NCBI GenBank assembly: GCA_021845705.1
Contig: JAJZVJ010000131.1
Coordinates: 1 to 6,873 of the forward strand
Length of the DNA: 6,873 nt
DNA from: a bacterium
Lineage (GTDB): Bacteria; Elusimicrobiota; Elusimicrobia; Elusimicrobiales; UBA9959
Reading direction: 5' to 3'
Shown here: positions 5,655 to 6,873 of the stretch, in pieces
Layout of the letters: each line of letters begins with the position of its first letter
Position numbering within the stretch: the first letter of the stretch is position 1
Program-made: the position numbers and the translations under genes
Notes under the pieces: model-generated
Database searches by the model: none
Told to the model about the DNA's origin: nothing
The model's input: the letters and a program-made list of their open reading frames with translations, nothing else

Positions 5655-6873
5655 CTATTTTCCGGCCCCGGCCTTGCGCCTCTTCTCCGACCAGTAATCC
5701 ACGCGGGGCCTGTCCACCCACCAGTAGCCCAGCGCCTTCATCCGCGCGGCCACTTCCGCCAGCGGGCGGGGCCCGCCTTTTATGGCGCGGCGGGGCATTT
5801 TCCCAAGCAGCCGGGCCAGCTCGTCCTTCATGTCCTTCAGCGCCGCCGGCTGCCCGGCGGCCGCGTTCTTCTGTTCGCCGGGGTCCGAAGCCAGGTTGAA
5901 AAGTTCGTAATTCCCGTCCTCGAGGAACAGCTTCCAGGGGTATTTGCGGATGCCCATGTAAGGGGCGCCCGTCTTAAGCGACAGCGTCTGCGCGTACACC
6001 GTCCTGGCGGGCATATCCCTGCCTTCCAGCGCCGGCTTAAGGCTCGCCCCCTGCGCCCCGGCGGGAACGGCGAAACCCTCCAGGTCCAGCACCGTGGGCA
6101 GGACGTCCACCAGCTGGACGGGCGTCTTCACCCTGGCGGCGGGAACTCCGGGCACGCGCATGATAAGCGGCACATGTATCCCCTCGTCGTAAAGGCCGCC
6201 GTGGAACGAGCTCAAGATGGTCCCGTGGTCCAGCAGCGCCTCGCCCGCGCTGGACATGAAGACCACTATGGTATTCTCCTTGAGCCCCTGCGCCTCCAGT
6301 TCGGCCAGCAGCCCGCCTATTTCGCTGTCGGCGTACAGGATGGCGCCGTCGTACTGTGAAACTATATAGGCCACGTCGCTTTTTTCAAGCGGGGCCACTT
6401 TCTTCTTCAGGCGGAAATCCTCGTACAGCCAGTCCTTCCAGATACGGTCGGCCAGATTGTAATCCAACGGGACCCCGCTGAGCTGCCCGGAATAGCCGCC
6501 GCTGAACTTGTCCCGGAATTCTTCAGGGTCCCGGTAAGGGGCGTGCGCGTCGTAGCCGTGGACCAGCAGGAAGAACCTGCCGCCTTTGTTCGCGCGCAGC
6601 CAGTTCACCGCGCCCGGCAGGACGTCAGCCAGGGTACCGAAATCTTTGGAGTCGTCGTACACCCCGAACCCGCTGCCCAGGCCGAACCCCTTGTTCAGAA
6701 AAAAGCCCGAGGTGAAAGCCGCGGTCTTATAGCCGTGTTCCCGCAACTCCCCGGCCAGTGTCGGGATGGACGGGCTAAGGTGCTGGTCCGCCCTTACTAC
6801 CCCGTGGCTGGGAGGGTACAGCCCGGTAAAGACAGAGGCGGCGCTGATCAGGGACTGGACGGACACAAACAAA
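5655..6873 (-). CDS. Sulfatase-fold (alkaline phosphatase superfamily) protein, 5'-truncated, probable pseudoenzyme
   Basis: The gene enters from the right edge; 405 complete codons are visible and the true start lies outside. The first visible codon is TTG inside the domain, so it is not a start. By comparison with the paralogue at 1988-3316, about 65-70 N-terminal residues are missing, including the signal peptide and the first metal-binding Asp. Family marks seen (numbered from the visible edge) are the nucleophile region SLISAASVFTG (7-17) followed by SHGV, the HGYDAHAPY motif (His110), the YDGAILYADSEIGG stretch (174-187), LYDEGIHVPLI (227-237) and LVDVLPTVLD (254-263). The nucleophile position holds Ser7 without the Pro and Arg of a formylglycine site. 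The usual metal motif TADHGE reads MSSAGE (206-211), so Asp and His are both replaced. The C-terminus (LFNLASDPGEQKN, then LGYWW) is normal for the family. The fold assignment is firm; loss of catalysis is inferred. It is the most upstream visible gene and its stop lies 20 bp before the next start. Confidence 0.9.
   Translation of the reverse strand, partial: LFVSVQSLISAASVFTGLYPPSHGVVRADQHLSPSIPTLAGELREHGYKTAAFTSGFFLNKGFGLGSGFGVYDDSKDFGTLADVLPGAVNWLRANKGGRFFLLVHGYDAHAPYRDPEEFRDKFSGGYSGQLSGVPLDYNLADRIWKDWLYEDFRLKKKVAPLEKSDVAYIVSQYDGAILYADSEIGGLLAELEAQGLKENTIVVFMSSAGEALLDHGTILSSFHGGLYDEGIHVPLIMRVPGVPAARVKTPVQLVDVLPTVLDLEGFAVPAGAQGASLKPALEGRDMPARTVYAQTLSLKTGAPYMGIRKYPWKLFLEDGNYELFNLASDPGEQKNAAAGQPAALKDMKDELARLLGKMPRRAIKGGPRPLAEVAARMKALGYWWVDRPRVDYWSEKRRKAGAGK

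Noticed and set aside
4165..5697. A 510-codon open frame on the plus strand opposite the radical SAM and U32-like genes
   Set aside because: It spans two well-supported minus-strand genes. The product is rich in Gly, Pro, Arg, Val and His with no recognisable motif, as expected for the antisense shadow of GC-biased codons.

Overview
The window is a densely packed, single-direction gene cluster. Six genes all read on the minus strand, and the outer two run off the window ends. The high-GC coding sequence, Sec-type signal peptides on exported enzymes and several oxygen-sensitive-looking Fe-S proteins suggest a Gram-negative, probably anaerobic bacterium. The style resembles genomes rich in sulfatases and radical SAM genes such as Elusimicrobiota or their neighbours, but that assignment is a guess from gene style and no marker gene supports it.

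In order of transcription (right to left) the layout is: (1) a 5'-truncated alkaline-phosphatase-superfamily 'sulfatase' protein (5655-6873); (2) a U32-peptidase-like TIM-barrel protein with nine cysteines (4558-5634); (3) a radical SAM protein with a B12-binding-like N-terminal region and an irregular CX3CX5C motif (3313-4539); (4) a second exported sulfatase-fold protein (1988-3316); (5) a third exported sulfatase-fold protein (555-1988); (6) the first 166 codons of a MoaA/SPASM-like radical SAM protein (1-498), which has no stop codon inside the window. Neighbours are separated by 20 bp, 18 bp, a 4-bp overlap, a 1-bp overlap and 56 bp. This strongly suggests one operon whose promoter lies beyond position 6873. 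I found no RNA gene, mobile element, CRISPR array, terminator or promoter.

The notable point is what happened to the three sulfatase-fold proteins. None has the CxPxR/SxPxR formylglycine signature; the nucleophile position holds Thr, Thr and Ser. Their metal-binding residues then diverge stepwise. The third protein looks intact. The second has Asp-to-Asn and Asp-to-Glu swaps. The first has the second metal motif, normally Asp-His, replaced by Ser-Ala and may be catalytically dead. They therefore look like Thr-type phospho-/sulfo-ester hydrolases or transferases plus a degenerate relative, and not formylglycine sulfatases served by the neighbouring radical SAM genes.

A reasonable but unproven reading is that the cytoplasmic Fe-S and radical enzymes make or modify a compound, for example an envelope lipid, glycan or peptide, on which the exported proteins then act in the periplasm. 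No substrate can be named from the sequence.
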